Positions 33,047 through 43,482 of a stretch of DNA of 64,000 bases are shown here, piece after piece. The first letter of the stretch is position 1. Each line of letters starts with the position of its first letter. The DNA comes from Zygnema cylindricum. Its lineage: Eukaryota; Streptophyta; Zygnematophyceae; Zygnematales; Zygnemataceae. The stretch spans positions 670,310 to 734,309 of the forward strand of contig JBBHKE010001856.1 of the NCBI GenBank assembly GCA_037447655.1, written 5' to 3'. Below the pieces are notes generated by a model that was not told the DNA's origin, searched no databases, and saw nothing but the letters and a program-made list of their open reading frames with translations. A program made the position numbers and the translations under genes.

Positions 33047-34232
33047 ATAACGCTATAAAATGGTGGAACCTAGTTCCTCCGGTGTCTTCGCCCACCCCCT
33101 TTGCTTCTTCACTTTCTTCGTCTAAATCTAGTGCGGGAGGCGATCCTGGTGTGTCGTTCTCCGGGCGTTCATCCATGTATCTTTCAAACTGGTTGCTCCT
33201 TCTCTCTTTCCCTAGTGCCTTTTTTTCTAGCTTTTACTGTTTCTCCGTTTGCTAATTTTTTGGTGGTAAGGAGAGGTGGTTGGGTTGCTTTAATTCTGAG
33301 GCAGATGTCATTTTTCAAAATTACCACCCGTAGAGTGAAAGATAACGATATCGTGACCTTTCAGTTATGGTCCCCTTCGGCCATTTTGTGCTTGTCCTTC
33401 CTCTGCTGCGAAGTGGAATAAAGAAGCTGTCAGCGACTGTCCCCCACGCCCACATTCTAGGCTCCGGACAGAAAAGTGTGCGCATGGTGTGCCTTAGAAG
33501 GTTTTAAATTCCACTAGGTTACATCGTCATCATCCTCACCCGTTGTGGATTGTTGTTCAAGCTCTAAAATCTTTTCTAATTAATCATGATTTTGTTGTTG
33601 GAGTGTCTGTGTTGCCGTCAGAGAAGGTCCCTTGGAGGAGGATCTTAAGCATAGGGCAGCCAATTTTTCTGCCATTGCGACCAATTGTTGACTTTGTTGT
33701 TGGATGATCCTCTCTTGTGTAAGCTTCAGCTAGACGAATGACGTTTATTCTGGTTCTTCAAGCGTAGCTGAGATTTGGTGACCCCATAGGTAGAGGAGTT
33801 GAAAGGGGAGAGGGTTGACATCAGTTTCTCCTTCTCTAGTAAACAAAGAAAACTGCATCTTTTCCTTTGGTACTCCATTTTTGCAAAAAACATTGTTCCT
33901 CTAAGTGTCCTATGAAGCCACATGCTGCACACTTCGAAATTTCAATGATGTATTTCCCCCTTAGCTCGTTTGACACCTGAGCATCACCGTATTTTGGAAG
34001 TTTAATCTGCCTCAACTACGATAAAGACATCTTAGAAGTTTTAGTAAGGGGTGTCGGCGGTAATTCTCCTTAGTAACCGGTGTTCTTTCTTCTCCCCCCC
34101 CCTCATTGTTTCCCTTCCTGTTGCATCCAAGTCCTTTCAGCCCCTTCCTTCTCAAATTCCTTTAACTTGATGACGAGTTTGGGTTTGAGTTTTGTGGGGC
34201 ACCGTTTCTTCCCATGACCTGTTTGTTGACAA
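33047..34232 (-). pseudogene. Unrecognised block M1 with a CCHC zinc knuckle
   Basis: Not Copia-like. On the minus strand, in pieces, it encodes a charged stretch, then KLPKY-like sequence and NELRGKYIIE. A CCHC knuckle (CAACGFIGHLEEQC, CX2CX4HX4C, about 33892-33933) follows, then a Gln-rich, probably coiled-coil segment (about 33560-33730), and finally an acidic C-terminus (DERPENDTPGSPPALDLDEE, ending near 33060). Stops and frameshifts break it. About 275 bp (33953-34232) are repeated in diverged form at 35496-35783. A knuckle between a basic region and a Gln-rich tail suggests the end of a Gag-like or other nucleic-acid-binding protein. I do not recognise the family. Confidence 0.45.
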
Positions 34233-35486
34233 TGAGACCTCCTTTGGTTCTCATAGTAGGCGGCTCACTCGAAACCTTTATGATAACCTTGACCCCTTTA
34301 AGTTTCCACAAGAATAATTGCCACTCTGACAGATAAAAACATTGACCAACTTCACTAATGTTAAGAGAAGACTCCATTGAGTAAATAGCGAAAAAAAAAA
34401 TTAATTTTCTCCCCTAAGCAGTATGTTATGAAGGGTCAAAGTTGACCTTTTGTACATGATCTCTCTGGGAGAGAGGGGTCTACCTACCAAATTTTCTTAG
34501 CCTTAAATCCCTCTCTAATCCTTATACTACTACACCGCGCATCATTATTAGTGTCAAAAATTAAATAGCGTAAAAAAAATAGTGTTATTGATTCTAATTT
34601 AGTGCCAGAAATGTGGAAGATTGGTCCACGTCCTTAAATAGCGTTGCTAATTTAATTTCGAAAATTGCGGGAAAAAATCAAGAATTTAAGAACCCAAATT
34701 ATAGTTAATAACACTAATAACGATGCGCGGTGTACAGTACGACACCAATCAGATTAATGTGTCGCACAGAAAAGTACATGTGCCAAAATACTTTATGTAT
34801 GGCCATCGTATGGCATGGCCAAAATAGCGACGCCTGCCATATCCGGATTTTTTCTCGTATTCTCCGGAGATGCCACAAGCCAATGTGGTTGTGCCACGTG
34901 TCAGTAGACGTGGCGATGACCAAAACCCGCCAAAGCGCCCATTCCGCTAACTCGGCATCTATCGCGGTCGTTCGATCATAATCGGCTTTTAATTGTAGCC
35001 GTCAAAAATAATTACCTGGTATTTGTTTTGCAGTCAAAACAAATGCGCGGTATTCGTTTTGTGGATTACCCTAGAGTGTACTATACAAAATTGTATCTAT
35101 GTCCTAAGAATGTGTTCGTGCTCTTAAATGAAATTGTCTATGAATACGTCAATAAATAATTATGAAACTATATATATCTCTGTATTGATCATAAACTAAT
35201 AGGATAAAGCTAAAGGCTACAGGTGACTTGACGCACGACAGGTACGAGGATCAAATCCTAGGTGTATCAAAGTTCCCTTTTGGTAAACCTACCAAACTAC
35301 TACTTGTCTCTCTCTTTGAAAAGCATAGGCAGCCATGGCTCTAGCTCCCTCTCTAACCTTTGTGAATGAGACAAGTGTGGGAGTTGAAGAGAGGATTTAG
35401 AGGTAGAGTGCCTCTGCTTTTTTTCTGCACTTTATCTATACAAGTTTATACCTAGAAAATACTAAAAAAAAATTTTAGTTTTTACA
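34233..35486 (-). repeat. LTR V, solo (family II type) carrying a MITE
   Basis: Complete TG...CA LTR in minus orientation (TGAGACCTCC... to ...TTTTTACA). It includes TTGACCTTTTGTACA, a GTAC-rich segment, a degenerate antisense tRNA-like block (about 35190-35270) and CTAGAAAATA. Its length of 1254 bp is explained by a 200-bp insertion (34533-34732). Flanks are GACAA and CCTTC, so no target duplication remains. The flanking M sequence is repeated on both sides, which points to recombination. Confidence 0.82.
34533..34732. mobile_element. MITE, 200 bp, in LTR V
   Basis: Terminal inverted repeats begin CACCGCGCATC and match at 21 of 22 positions (34533-34554 against 34711-34732). TA flanks both sides (34531-34532 and 34733-34734). 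The interior is AT-rich with no coding capacity. Homologous LTRs lack the segment, so it is an insertion. The TA target fits a mariner-like group, but the ends do not resemble Stowaway ends I know. Confidence 0.8.
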
Positions 35487-37004
35487 CCTTCGGTGGTGTA
35501 TTTCCCCCTCAGCTCGTTTGACACCCGAGCATCATCAAATTTTGGAAGTTTAATCTGCCTCAACTGCGATTGGGACATCTTAGAAGTTTCAGACCAGGGA
35601 GTTGGGCAGTAATTCTCCTTAGTAACTAGTGTTATTTCCTCTCCTCCCCCTCTTTGTTTCCGTTCTTGCTGCTTCACAGTCCTTTCAGCTTGTTCTTTCT
35701 CAAATTCATTTTGCTTGATGACGAGTTTTGGTTTGAGTTTTATAGAAAAACATTTTTGCCCATGACAAGTTTGTTGACAATTTAGGTAATTTTACAAAAA
35801 AACTCGGTCATCAGCCCCCATGGTTCGTTCTGATCTGTTATCTGCCACCTGTTTTCCTTTAAGCTTTCAAAAATCTTGAATTTTAGCTTTTTCCTCATGG
35901 TTCAAAGATATTTCTCTGGCAAAAGCTGCAAAATTCCCTCTTGCCTTCCCAGTTACTACTTTCTCCCTAGCTATGCTGAGAACGAAGTGGTCATATAATT
36001 TCATGGCAGCCAACGATATTTCCTTTGCAGAGGGATTAATATCATGAATTTTCTAGCTGGCAATCCATTTGTCTTGTGCGACCTACCCTGTTGGCCCGAA
36101 AGAATTATGGAGAGGGATGAAATATTTGGTGGCCATGCATTGTACATCGATAGTGGAAAGTTTTATTTTCTGACAGAGGCTAGAGAGTCCATTCAAAAGA
36201 GTCTGCGGTATTTCATTCTTCAAACACCAAAATTCTATAAATTCCTCAATAGCATATTCAATTCTATCAGTGTAGAGAAGTCTCCAGATGTCCAAAAGAG
36301 TAGTACAACGAGTAGGGTTTGCAATCATTCGAGTAGCGCCTTTGGCTTCTTGGATCGCTTCCAACTGGTTAACCTATGCTAGTCCTTGTGTTTGCAATTT
36401 CATATTGTTGGTGCAATTTTATATCAATGGTGAAAGTAGCAGTGACAGGTGTGGCTGCAACTACAGCCAGATCAGCCTCCAGTAGGACTAGAGTAGCATC
36501 TAAAACTAGATCAGAAACTTTGATGCAAAGGGCCATCAAAAGGTGATACCACTCTTTTTAGTTGGCCACTACACCTCATAAAAGGTAATTAACCATCATT
36601 GCAAAAAGAGTGGTTTCAAAGTCATCCAGAATGGCTCCTCCCCGATATTTGTTGATTTTGGATTGAGTGAAGGATTTCCACAATAATTCGAAATCAGAAA
36701 ATGCAATCTCTAAATTGTCCCTTGCAGAAAACTAGACGTCTCCCATTTTTTTCTCTTCTTGCGCAAGATTGGTGAACTGTGGAGAGGACAGTCTGGAGCA
36801 ACTAACAAATTGAGCTAGGGAGATGACTCCTATATCCTCGTCCTCGGGACCGGAAGCGCCTCCTTCTCGAGTAGAAGGTGCGGCCCTACGAGAGGTGGAT
36901 CCCCCCCTAGTGGGTTGGTGTTTCTAGCTGGTATGGTCCGTGATCCCCTTTAGTTCAAACGATATCCGAGTACGACAACTTGTCATGACATGTGGAATCT
37001 GGAG
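35487..37004 (-). pseudogene. Unrecognised block M2
   Basis: Minus-strand degenerate coding DNA that overlaps M1 by about 275 bp and extends further toward the protein N-terminus. Open pieces include EAIQEAKGATRMIANPTRC with a following helical, Leu/Ile-rich segment (36083-36364). Others are SAKEISLAAMKLYDHFVLSIAREKVVTGKA (as separate words, about 35920-36030) and KLPKFDDARVSNELRGKY at the left end (35462-35677). Near 36600-36720 the frame reads ALCIKVSDLV and similar. At least two frameshifts and several stops occur. It has no reverse transcriptase, integrase or transposase motif that I can see. It could be part of a non-Copia element's Gag, or a captured host gene. Confidence 0.4.
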
Positions 37005-37332
37005 TGCAATTTTGTGTCCTCCATTGGACTACAAAATACAGGAAGCCTCTAGATAGTATTTAACTAACCCACTTTAAGCCACGACCACTTCTGCCCAAGA
37101 AGGCAAACTGACAATTTGACAGCACCCCTGTGTAGCGTGGACTCCCCTGAGTCCGTAGCAAAAAGAATCACTGAAAATGGCCAACCAGGCGATAAGTTAT
37201 GAGCCAGCAAAAATGCCAATTTATACAAAGCTCTCTTAGAGAGAGGTGTCTGTCTACCAAATATTTCCTAAGTCCTAAATCCCTCTCACAACCCCTATCT
37301 ACTAAAGTACGAACCAATCGTATTACTCTAAA

Positions 37333-37369
37333 GTACAGAAAGGTACTATGGCCGATGTACTTTCTGTAC
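37333..37369. promoter_or_regulatory. GTAC-rich hairpin in element D LTR
   Basis: GTACAGAAAGGTAC (37333-37346) pairs with GTACTTTCTGTAC (37357-37369) apart from one bulged base. The same hairpin with compensating changes occurs in other LTRs. Confidence 0.6.
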
Positions 37370-37716
37370 GGCCGGTGTACGACAAGGCTCTTGAGTGGAC
37401 GCGTGTCATTTTTCCACTTGTTCGTATTTTCTCCGGAATTCCCGCGACCGAATGTCATCCTTCCACGCGGCGCCACGTCATGCCACGTCCATAAAATCCA
37501 AAATGACCATTCCGCGATCTCGGCGACGACGTGCGCCGTCGGATTAAATCCGACATTAAATGTCGACCGTTCAAAGTGTCTGTTTCATTTGTTTCGTGCG
37601 AAATGACGTTTCGCACTAAACCTTTACAAGTTCTATGTTCGTTTCGTTTCATATTCCAGTTAGATCATTTCGGTACTATACAACAGTTTATATATGAATG
37701 AAACCCTATATTATCT

Positions 37717-37797
37717 AACGGACTTCTACGACAGACTGGTTAGAGCTAACGGCTACGCCGCGCTCTACCGGTCGGGGGTTCGAGTCCTGCCGGACCC
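37717..37797 (+). other. tRNA-like block in element D LTR
   Basis: GGTTAGAGC (D-arm-like), then a variable-loop-like GGTCG and the B box GGTTCGAGTCC (37777-37787), then GCCGGAC. The order and spacing resemble a tRNA, but no paired acceptor or anticodon stem is convincing. It is antisense to the LTR and repeated at 43059-43140. Confidence 0.55.
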
Positions 37798-37974
37798 AAC
37801 CTTTGGTTGAGAGTGACTTAAGTCACTCTTTAGTCCTTCCTATGGAGCTGAGGCAGCCATGGCTCCATCGCTCTCTCTCTCTTTCAGTGACTACAACAAG
37901 TATGGGGAGAGAGAGAAGAGATGGAGGCAGGCTGCCATCATTTCTTATATATGTTTCCGCTAATTTATTTTAAA

Positions 37975-38022
37975 CTAGAAAATACAAAAACTACTTATTT
38001 CAACACTCCCCTTATTTTCTAG
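37975..38022 (-). promoter_or_regulatory. Element D polypurine tract within an inverted repeat
   Basis: CTAGAAAATA (37975-37984, LTR) and TATTTTCTAG (38013-38022, internal) are perfect inverted repeats. The purine tract AAGGGGAG in sense orientation lies next to the LTR edge at 38005/38006. Confidence 0.8.
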
Positions 38023-40656
38023 TCTATTTTTAATTTTTCTTTTAATCCACATTTTTCCCTGCAGTATTTTAATTTCGGCGAGGGTACAGGTTTGGTCATC
38101 ATGTCCGCTACCATTTCCTCATCAGATCTATATACAAGATTCACTATTTTATTCTCAACTTTTTCTCTTACAAAACTTAATCTTATGTCCATATGTTTAG
38201 CCTTAAAATGATGTTTTGGATTTGCTGCAATTGCTATGGCCGCTTGATTATCACAAAACACTTCATGCACTCCCTCCTTCATATACCCAAGTTCTTGCAG
38301 CAAGGACTTGACCCACATCAACTCTTTCACAGCAGAACAAGAGGCCATGTACTCAGCCTCCATGGTGGACTGTGCAACCACCTTTTGTTGCTTACTGCTC
38401 CAACAGCATGCACCTTCCCCAACATACAACACATACCCAGAAGTGCATCGTCTCATAGGTGCGTCCCCATAACTGGCATCACTCCAAGTAGTGATGTCAG
38501 TGTGCTCCCCTCCCAAATGCAACCATAACTCTCTGGTTCCAACCAGATATCTCATGACTCTCTTGGCTGCCTCCCAATCCCTCTTCCTAGGATCATTCAG
38601 ACTCCTACTGAGTACTCCAACTGCTGCCGCTATGTCCGGCCTGGTACAATTCATAAAATAGATTAAACTTCCTACGACCTGTCTATAAGGGATAGTCTTC
38701 ATAAACTCTCTCTCTTCAATACTCATTTGATCATCTAAGATAATTACTCCTCCTTCTACACTCCCATCACTTACTTTTTTCAAGTCCATGGGAGTGGTAC
38801 AACTGTTAGCATTTTCCATTTGGAATTTCTCAAGCATATTACCTATTGCTTTCTTTCTGATTAAGTCTAATAATCTTCTTCCCCTTATCTCTCTCCATTT
38901 GAATCCCCAAAATATATTTTGCCTCCTCTAAATCCTTCATATCAAATCTGCTTCTAAGATCTGTTTTTAACTTATTGATCTTTTCCAAGGATTTACTCAA
39001 CACAAGCAGATCATCCACATAAATTGCAATAAAAATGACACTATTCTCATCTTCAAACATATAGATAGAATGGTCAGAGCTTATACGTATATATCCCAGA
39101 CTGGTAAGAAACTCATCTAGTTTCTTGTTCCACTGTCGGGGAGCCTGCTTTAGTCCATATAAGGACTTTATGAGCCTGCAGATTTTGCTCTCTTCTCCTT
39201 CCTCCACAAACCCCTCGGGTTGTCTCATGAAAATTTCTTCCTCTAACTCACCATTAAGAAACGCAGTCTTAATGTCCATCTGATGGATTTCCATGTCTTC
39301 CGCTGCTGCCAGGCTCAGGAGAATCCTTACTGATGGGAACCGAACAACTGGAGCAAAGGTCTCCTCATAGTCAATCCCTTCCTTTTGGGTGAACCCCTTC
39401 GCTACCAATCGAGCCTTATATCTTTCAATGGTATTATCTGGGTTCAGTTTTAGTTTAAATACCCATTTACACCCAATAGGTTTTTTGTCTGGAGGACAAT
39501 CTGCTAGTTCCCAGGTATTTGCTTCCATGATAGAAGCCATCTCATCATTTATATCTCTAATCCATCTTTCTTTCTCTGGACTATTCATTGCCTCTGAGTA
39601 AGACTGAGGCTCATCAGGGTGAGATAGCTTAGTTACCTTATGAGCAACTTGTTTTTCCTGTAATCTTTTGCTGCTCCTTCTTCCTCCCTCAAACTCCGAA
39701 GCAAGAATGGATGGAAGTTTTGGATTTCTTCTCACTGTTTCATCGGCTCCCCTGTCCATGGAAACCGGTTCTTGTCCCGCTTCTTCTATCTCCTCGAAGT
39801 CCATAGGAGTATGTGAGGTTTCCGGTGAGTCTCCTGTATCTTGGATCTCCCCTGAATCTGTAATCACGGTGTCACCCATGTCCCTTTCGGGAACGACCGA
39901 GTTCTCCTCACTTTCAGACTCAAATCTGATCCTAATCTTCTTTGTATATTTGAAGGGGTCAAATGACTTCCCTTCATCCATGACAACTAAGTATTTGACG
40001 AGAATGATATCTTTCTTTGCCAAGTCATATACTCTATATCCCTTAACATCCTCATCATATCCCACAAAGTATCCAGGTTTTCCCTTAGCATCTAGTTTCC
40101 TGTTTTTCCTATCCGTGTTAAGAGTGTAAACTTGGCTACCAAATACTTTAAGGTGTGAGATATCTGGTTTCCTTCCAACCCATCTCTCATAAGGTGTGAC
40201 TCCCTTTACAGCTGAGGTGAGGACTCTATTTTTAATATAGTTGGCACAGTTCATTGCCTCTGCCCAAAATCTCTTTCCTATTTTCTTGTCTGCCAACATA
40301 CTGCATGCACTATCTCCTAGTGTTCTATTCAACCTCTCAGCTACCCCATTTTGTTCCGGGTTATATGGTACAAATTTCTGGTGTTGCACTCCCTCATCTC
40401 TCAGATATTCCTCAAACTGGTTAGAGGTATATTCCCCCCCATTATCACTCCTTATCCTCTTAATAGGGGTTTCATGCAACTTCTCACTCCAAGCTTTATG
40501 TTCTTTGAAGTAAGTGGTTGCTTCAGACTTATTTTTCAGATAGTAGACTCTAGAGTATCTAGACCAATCATCAGTTATTGTCATCATAAACCTCTTTCCT
40601 CTTACCGAAGGTACTTTTGCAGGTCCCCAAATATCTGTATGGACCAAATCTAACAC
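38019..40656 (-). pseudogene. Element D integrase, reverse transcriptase, RNase H
   Basis: Minus-strand pol. From 40656 a 605-residue open frame covers the integrase core (VHTDIWGPAKVP, IRSDNGGEYTSN, QNGVAERLNR: all three catalytic acids), the C-terminal GYDEDVKGYRVYDL block and an acidic linker. RVT_2 follows (PIGCKWVFKLKLNPDNT, HQMDIKTAFLNGELEEE, YGLKQAPRQWN, IAIYVDDLLVLSKS). One extra A near 38850, in QKEAIG, shifts the frame. The remaining 272 residues (38837-38019) are RNase H with WSDASYGDAPMRR, TMEAEYMASC, CDNQAAIAI and HMDIRLSF. Catalytic residues look complete. Apart from this frameshift and the upstream stop at 40666-40668, the gene is undamaged. Confidence 0.93.
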
Positions 40657-40665
40657 TTTCTCACC

Positions 40666-42369
40666 TCAATATGTGGCGGCTTTGGGAAAGGGAAGTTTGT
40701 GAGCCTTACCTTGAGCACAATCACTACAATCATCCATTATTTCATTATCCACAAACTGAATGCCATCTACTACCCCAAGCTTTTTCATTTCCCTTAACCT
40801 ATCAAAATGCACATGCCCCAACCGCTTATGCCAAATCATCACCTTAAGAACACCAACATAGTAAGCATTCTTCTTTTCGTTACTCAAGTTAAGCCTAAAC
40901 ATTCCTTGGCTACCTTTATCTGCTGTGAAGTAAACTTCATTCCCATACTTAGCTGTAAAGACTCCCTTCCTGGTGAAGGTATCAAACTCTTTGTCATCTA
41001 ACACAGACGTAGAGACAAGATTTTTACTCAACTGAGGAATGTAAAGTACATGTGAGAATGTAAGTATAGAGGTCTTACCCTCCACTAAGACTTTCAGATC
41101 TACTGATCCCACTAGATCTGTAGTAACCACTCTCCCATCCCCATACTCTATCTCTACAGTAGGAATCTTTCGTAGCTTAGTGAAGAGTTCTTTATCACGG
41201 CACATATGCATGGATGCACCTGAGTCGAAGATCCATCCTTCCTGTGGAGCTTCCCGAATTGCTCCAAGGGCACACTTCTGCCTCCGAGGGATCTCCTTCT
41301 CCTCCAGACTCTCGTCAAGAACAAGCTCCCCATCCTCCTCAGATGACTCATCCTCGATTTCTTCTGACACTTTTGTAACCACAAGTGCCTTTTTCTTCCC
41401 TCCGGAAAAACCCCCTCCACGGTTTTCTTGGAGCCTCAGCTCCGACAACTTGACACAATCTGCAATAAAGTGTCCCGACTTTTTGCAATAATGACAAAGA
41501 CCCTTTGGGGGCCTTTATCCCCCAGAATTATCTCTTTCCCCTCTATAAGGTTTCTTCGGATCCTTCCCCCATCGGTCCCCTCCTGCTGCTAGAGCTTGAA
41601 TGCTCTTTCCTCCTCTCCTAATCTCCATTGTGTTTTCCTGCACAAGTATCATCCTGACTACTGTGTTCCATTTCCATGAACTATCAAGCATTCGCTGTAC
41701 TCGGTACACTATGTTTTCGAACTCATCTGGTAATTTCATGATAAGGGTGTTAACTTTCATTTTCATTGTACCTGTCCACCCGGCACTTTCCATTTCCATA
41801 TACAAACAAGAAAGATCATTACAGTAATCTAACATCTTTCCTCCTTTGTAAGTGTAACTCAATAGCTTTTGCTCAGCCAACTGGGGCTCCTGAATAGTTC
41901 CAGCTCTATAAATCTCCACTAAACTCTCCCACAACTCCTCCGCCTTGTAAATGTGAAGATGAGGAGTGGCCAAACCTTGAGTGAGGTGCCTCAAAATGAA
42001 ATTCTTGGCAGCCATGTTTACATCCTCCCACATTTGAGTATCGTTCTCCACGGTCTTCACTGTCGCCGTTCCCGATATTGTGGCAATAGGAGTGAGGGGT
42101 GTCTCCTTCCCTTTCTCCTTTTCGGACACACTGCTGTCCCCATCATCTGCCTCCTCCGCTGAGGCAGCCGTTGTTGCAGAAAACCTAACTCCCCCAAATC
42201 CTGGTGGAGTTTCCGAAGGTGGACGTTTCACTTGTCCATTGACGATACCCCAGTATCGTTTTTCACACAAAGCTCCCATCATCATGGCTTCCCAATAGAT
42301 GAACCCAGATCCATTGAAGGTGGGCACCCTAGAGGGTGGGCCCATAACCTGCAATTCTGTGTCCTCCAT
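40666..42369 (-). pseudogene. Element D Gag and protease
   Basis: Read on the minus strand from ATG 42369, which lies 20 bp inside the 5' LTR and upstream of the PBS. Gag (284 residues) reads ELQVMGPPSRVPTFNGSGFIYW, MAAKNFILRHLTQ and LIMKLPDEFENIV, to a TAA at 41515-41517. In the same frame follow the CCHC knuckle CHYCKKSGHFIADC (about 41458-41499), a basic and then acidic stretch, protease (WIFDSGASMHMC) and pre-integrase (WHKRLGHVHFDRL, CSDCAQGKAHKLPFP). A TGA at 40666-40668 precedes GEKVLDLVHTD. Both stops are single-codon changes in one frame that continues into integrase. Confidence 0.93.
42335..42349 (-). promoter_or_regulatory. Element D primer-binding site, perfect half tRNA-iMet match
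   Basis: On the minus strand GGTTATGGGCCCACC, directly next to the LTR. It is the exact complement of the anticodon arm GGUGGGCCCAUAACC of plant initiator tRNA-Met (tRNA sequence from memory). The ATG pairs with the CAU anticodon and is in the gag frame. Confidence 0.9.
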
Positions 42370-43351
42370 TAGACTACAGAATACAGGAAGCCACTAGATA
42401 GTGTTTAACTAACCCACTTTAAGCCACGACCACTTCTGCCCAAGAAGGCAAACTGACAATTTGACTGCACCCCTTTGTAGCCTGGACTCCCTTGAGTCTG
42501 TAGCAAAAAGAATCACTGAAAATGGCCAACCAGGCGATAAGTTATGAGCCGACAAAAATGCCAATTTATACAAAGCTCTCTTAGAGAGAGGTGTCTGTCT
42601 ACCAAATATTTCCTAAGTCCTAAATCTCTCTCACAACCCCTATCTACTAAAGTACGAACCAATCGTATTACTCTAAAGTACAGAAAGGTACTATGGCCGA
42701 TGTACTTTCTGTACGGCCGGTGTACGACAAGGCTCTTGAGTGGACGCGTGTCATTTTTCCACTTGTCCGTATTTCCTCCGCAATTCCCGCGACCGAATGT
42801 CATCCTTCCACGCGGCGCCACGTCATGCCACGTCCATAAAATCCAAAGTGACCATTCCGCGATCTCGGCGACGACGTGCGCCGTCGGATTAAATCCGACA
42901 TTAAATGTCGACCGTTCAAAGTGTCTGTTTCATTTGTTTCGTGCGAAATGACGTTTCGCACTAAACCTTAACAAGTTCTATGTTCGTTTTGTTTCATATT
43001 CCAGTTAGATCATTTCGGTACTATACAACAGTTTATATATGAATGAAACCCTATATTATCTAACGGACTTCTACGACAGACTGGTTAGAGCTAACGGCTA
43101 CGCCGCGCTCTACCGGTCGGGGGTTCGAGTCCTGCCGGACCCAACCTTTGGTTGAGAGTGACTTAAGTCACTCTTTAGTCCTTCCTATGGAGTTGAGGCA
43201 GCCATGGCTCCATCGCTCTCTCTCTCTTTCAGTGACTACAACAAGTATGGGGGAGAGAGAGAAGAGATGGAGGCAGGCTGCCATCATTCTTTATATATGT
43301 TTCCGCTAATTAATTTTAAACTAGAAAATACAATAACTACTTATTTCAACA
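42350..43351 (-). repeat. Element D 5' LTR
   Basis: 1002 bp, TGCAATTCTG... to ...TTTCAACA. The gag ATG is at 42367-42369. B-box-like GGTTCGAGTCC is at 43122-43132. The last 193 bp belong to a 324-bp perfect duplication with 44836-45159. Confidence 0.93.
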
Positions 43352-43482
43352 GTCGGGTCTATTCGGTGGAGAACCCCAGAAGGACGAAGATGAATAAATG
43401 GTGGGTGACTTTGCTTGGGAACAGTGTATGCCCTCTAGCAGTACGTCTCGATCGAAATGAAGGTGGAGGTTTAGAGTTAGAA
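43159..43482. repeat. 324-bp perfect duplication, copy 1
   Basis: Identical, as far as I can compare, to 44836-45159. It joins the end of D's 5' LTR to 131 bp of non-LTR flank. The sequences diverge immediately on both sides. Confidence 0.85.

Larger units (their letters stand above)
37005..38005 (-). repeat. Element D 3' LTR
   Basis: 1001 bp, TGCAATTTTG... to ...TTTCAACA. Its first 155 bp (on +) differ from the other LTR at roughly ten sites. The remaining 850 bp are almost identical. It holds a GTAC hairpin (37333-37369) and a tRNA-like block (37717-37797). Confidence 0.93.
37005..43351 (-). mobile_element. Element D: family II Copia, near intact
   Basis: A 6.35-kb minus-strand Copia element with 3' LTR 37005-38005, internal region 38006-42349 and 5' LTR 42350-43351. 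PBS and polypurine tract are clear. Gag-Pol is broken only by two in-frame stops and one frameshift. Flanking bases differ (TGGAG left, GTCGG right), so there is no target duplication. This suggests that one end was exchanged by recombination, consistent with the 324-bp duplication at the right end. Confidence 0.93.

Noticed and set aside
37199-37606. 135-codon open frame in D's LTR (and the same at 42544-42951)
   Set aside because: It lies wholly inside both LTR copies, resembles no protein I know and is best explained as chance openness.
37717-37797. Functional tRNA gene
   Set aside because: B box and D-arm-like sequence are present, but no paired acceptor or anticodon stem can be drawn, and the block recurs in many LTRs.
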